Source: Bolinopsis microptera
Taxonomy: Eukaryota; Ctenophora; Tentaculata; Lobata; Bolinopsidae
NCBI RefSeq assembly: GCF_026151205.1
Contig: NC_087072.1
Coordinates: 8,046,084-8,110,083 of the forward strand
Reading direction: 5' to 3'
DNA length: 64,000 bases
Shown: positions 63,625 through 64,000 of the stretch, piece by piece
Position numbering within the stretch: the first letter of the stretch is position 1
Layout: the number at the start of each line of letters is the position of its first letter
Made by a program: the position numbers and the translations under genes
Notes under the pieces: model-generated
What the model saw: only the letters and a program-made list of their open reading frames with translations
What the model was told of the DNA's origin: nothing
Databases searched by the model: none

Positions 63625-64000
63625 CAGCGGGCGTATTACAGTTAATATATAATTTTATAAATAAACAATGGAGCTTGTATAAAAGTCAACTCTAGAAAAG
63701 GTCGCCACTAATTGTTGTAACCATGGTAACACGTTACGTGTTCAATGTAAGCCAATCATAAAGGGCTGTGTCGTATATAGGGGCTGGAGATGCACTGTAT
63801 TCCTGGGCCGTGGGAATAATGAATGTAATGTCAGTGACGATGAATATCAATAATATAGGGGGATTATAGTGCTGATGTGTATTATGTAGTGTGTTATAAT
63901 AACGTTGATATAAATCAAAGTATCATGTCATCTGCTCACGAGCTGCATGAGCAGCCCTACCGGACACAAAAATAAAATGTATATATAGTCAGTGTAATAA
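63625..64000. other. Right edge of window, no gene seen
   Basis: AT-rich DNA with no supported ORF. Confidence 0.5.

Overview
This is a window of nuclear DNA from an animal, most likely a marine or early-branching invertebrate. It is AT-rich, its genes are split by GT-AG introns, and it carries metazoan families (class A GPCR, PAN/apple repeats, F5/8C plus CCP, aquaporin) among many transposons of different classes. I cannot name the species. Nothing suggests a prokaryote, organelle or CRISPR locus.

Region 1 (1 to about 18,000) is a nearly complete Polinton/Maverick, a self-synthesising, virus-like DNA transposon. It lies between long, internally repeated, E-box-rich terminal repeats; the left one runs off the window. 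The plus strand carries, in order, two unknown ORFs, a small orphan protein, a penton-like paralog, a retroviral-type integrase split by one intron, a packaging ATPase, a short core/pX-like protein, the penton-like minor capsid protein, a 59-aa basic protein, a glycine-rich virion protein, the double-jelly-roll major capsid protein and an adenain-type protease. A protein-primed DNA polymerase B on the minus strand converges on this block. I could place 16 polymerase exons that join in one open frame of 1268 aa. Distantly related zinc-ribbon genes sit at both ends and read outward. All module genes are open, so the copy looks young.

Region 2 (18,000 to 23,600) holds an intact MFS transporter gene on the minus strand and a 5'-truncated inverted copy whose breakpoint lies beside the Polinton repeat. 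A 19-bp minisatellite follows.

Region 3 (23,600 to 46,500) contains a single-exon GPCR, a 5'-truncated LINE with a perfect 13-bp target duplication, a secreted eight-PAN-domain protein, a tRNA-derived SINE-like unit, an orphan minus-strand ORF, an 11-bp minisatellite, a hAT-type MITE with an 8-bp target duplication, and a small secreted F5/8C-CCP gene on the minus strand.

Region 4 (46,500 to 53,000) is a segmental duplication carrying pogo-type MITEs. One copy is interrupted by a Helitron-like insert containing LINE sequence.

Region 5 (53,000 to 64,000) has an eight-exon aquaporin with altered NPA boxes and a predicted hydrophobic selectivity filter, an interstitial telomere-like tract, a 3.3-kb nested foldback element, a decayed LINE reverse transcriptase, and a compact multi-hairpin (cruciform) sequence near the right edge.
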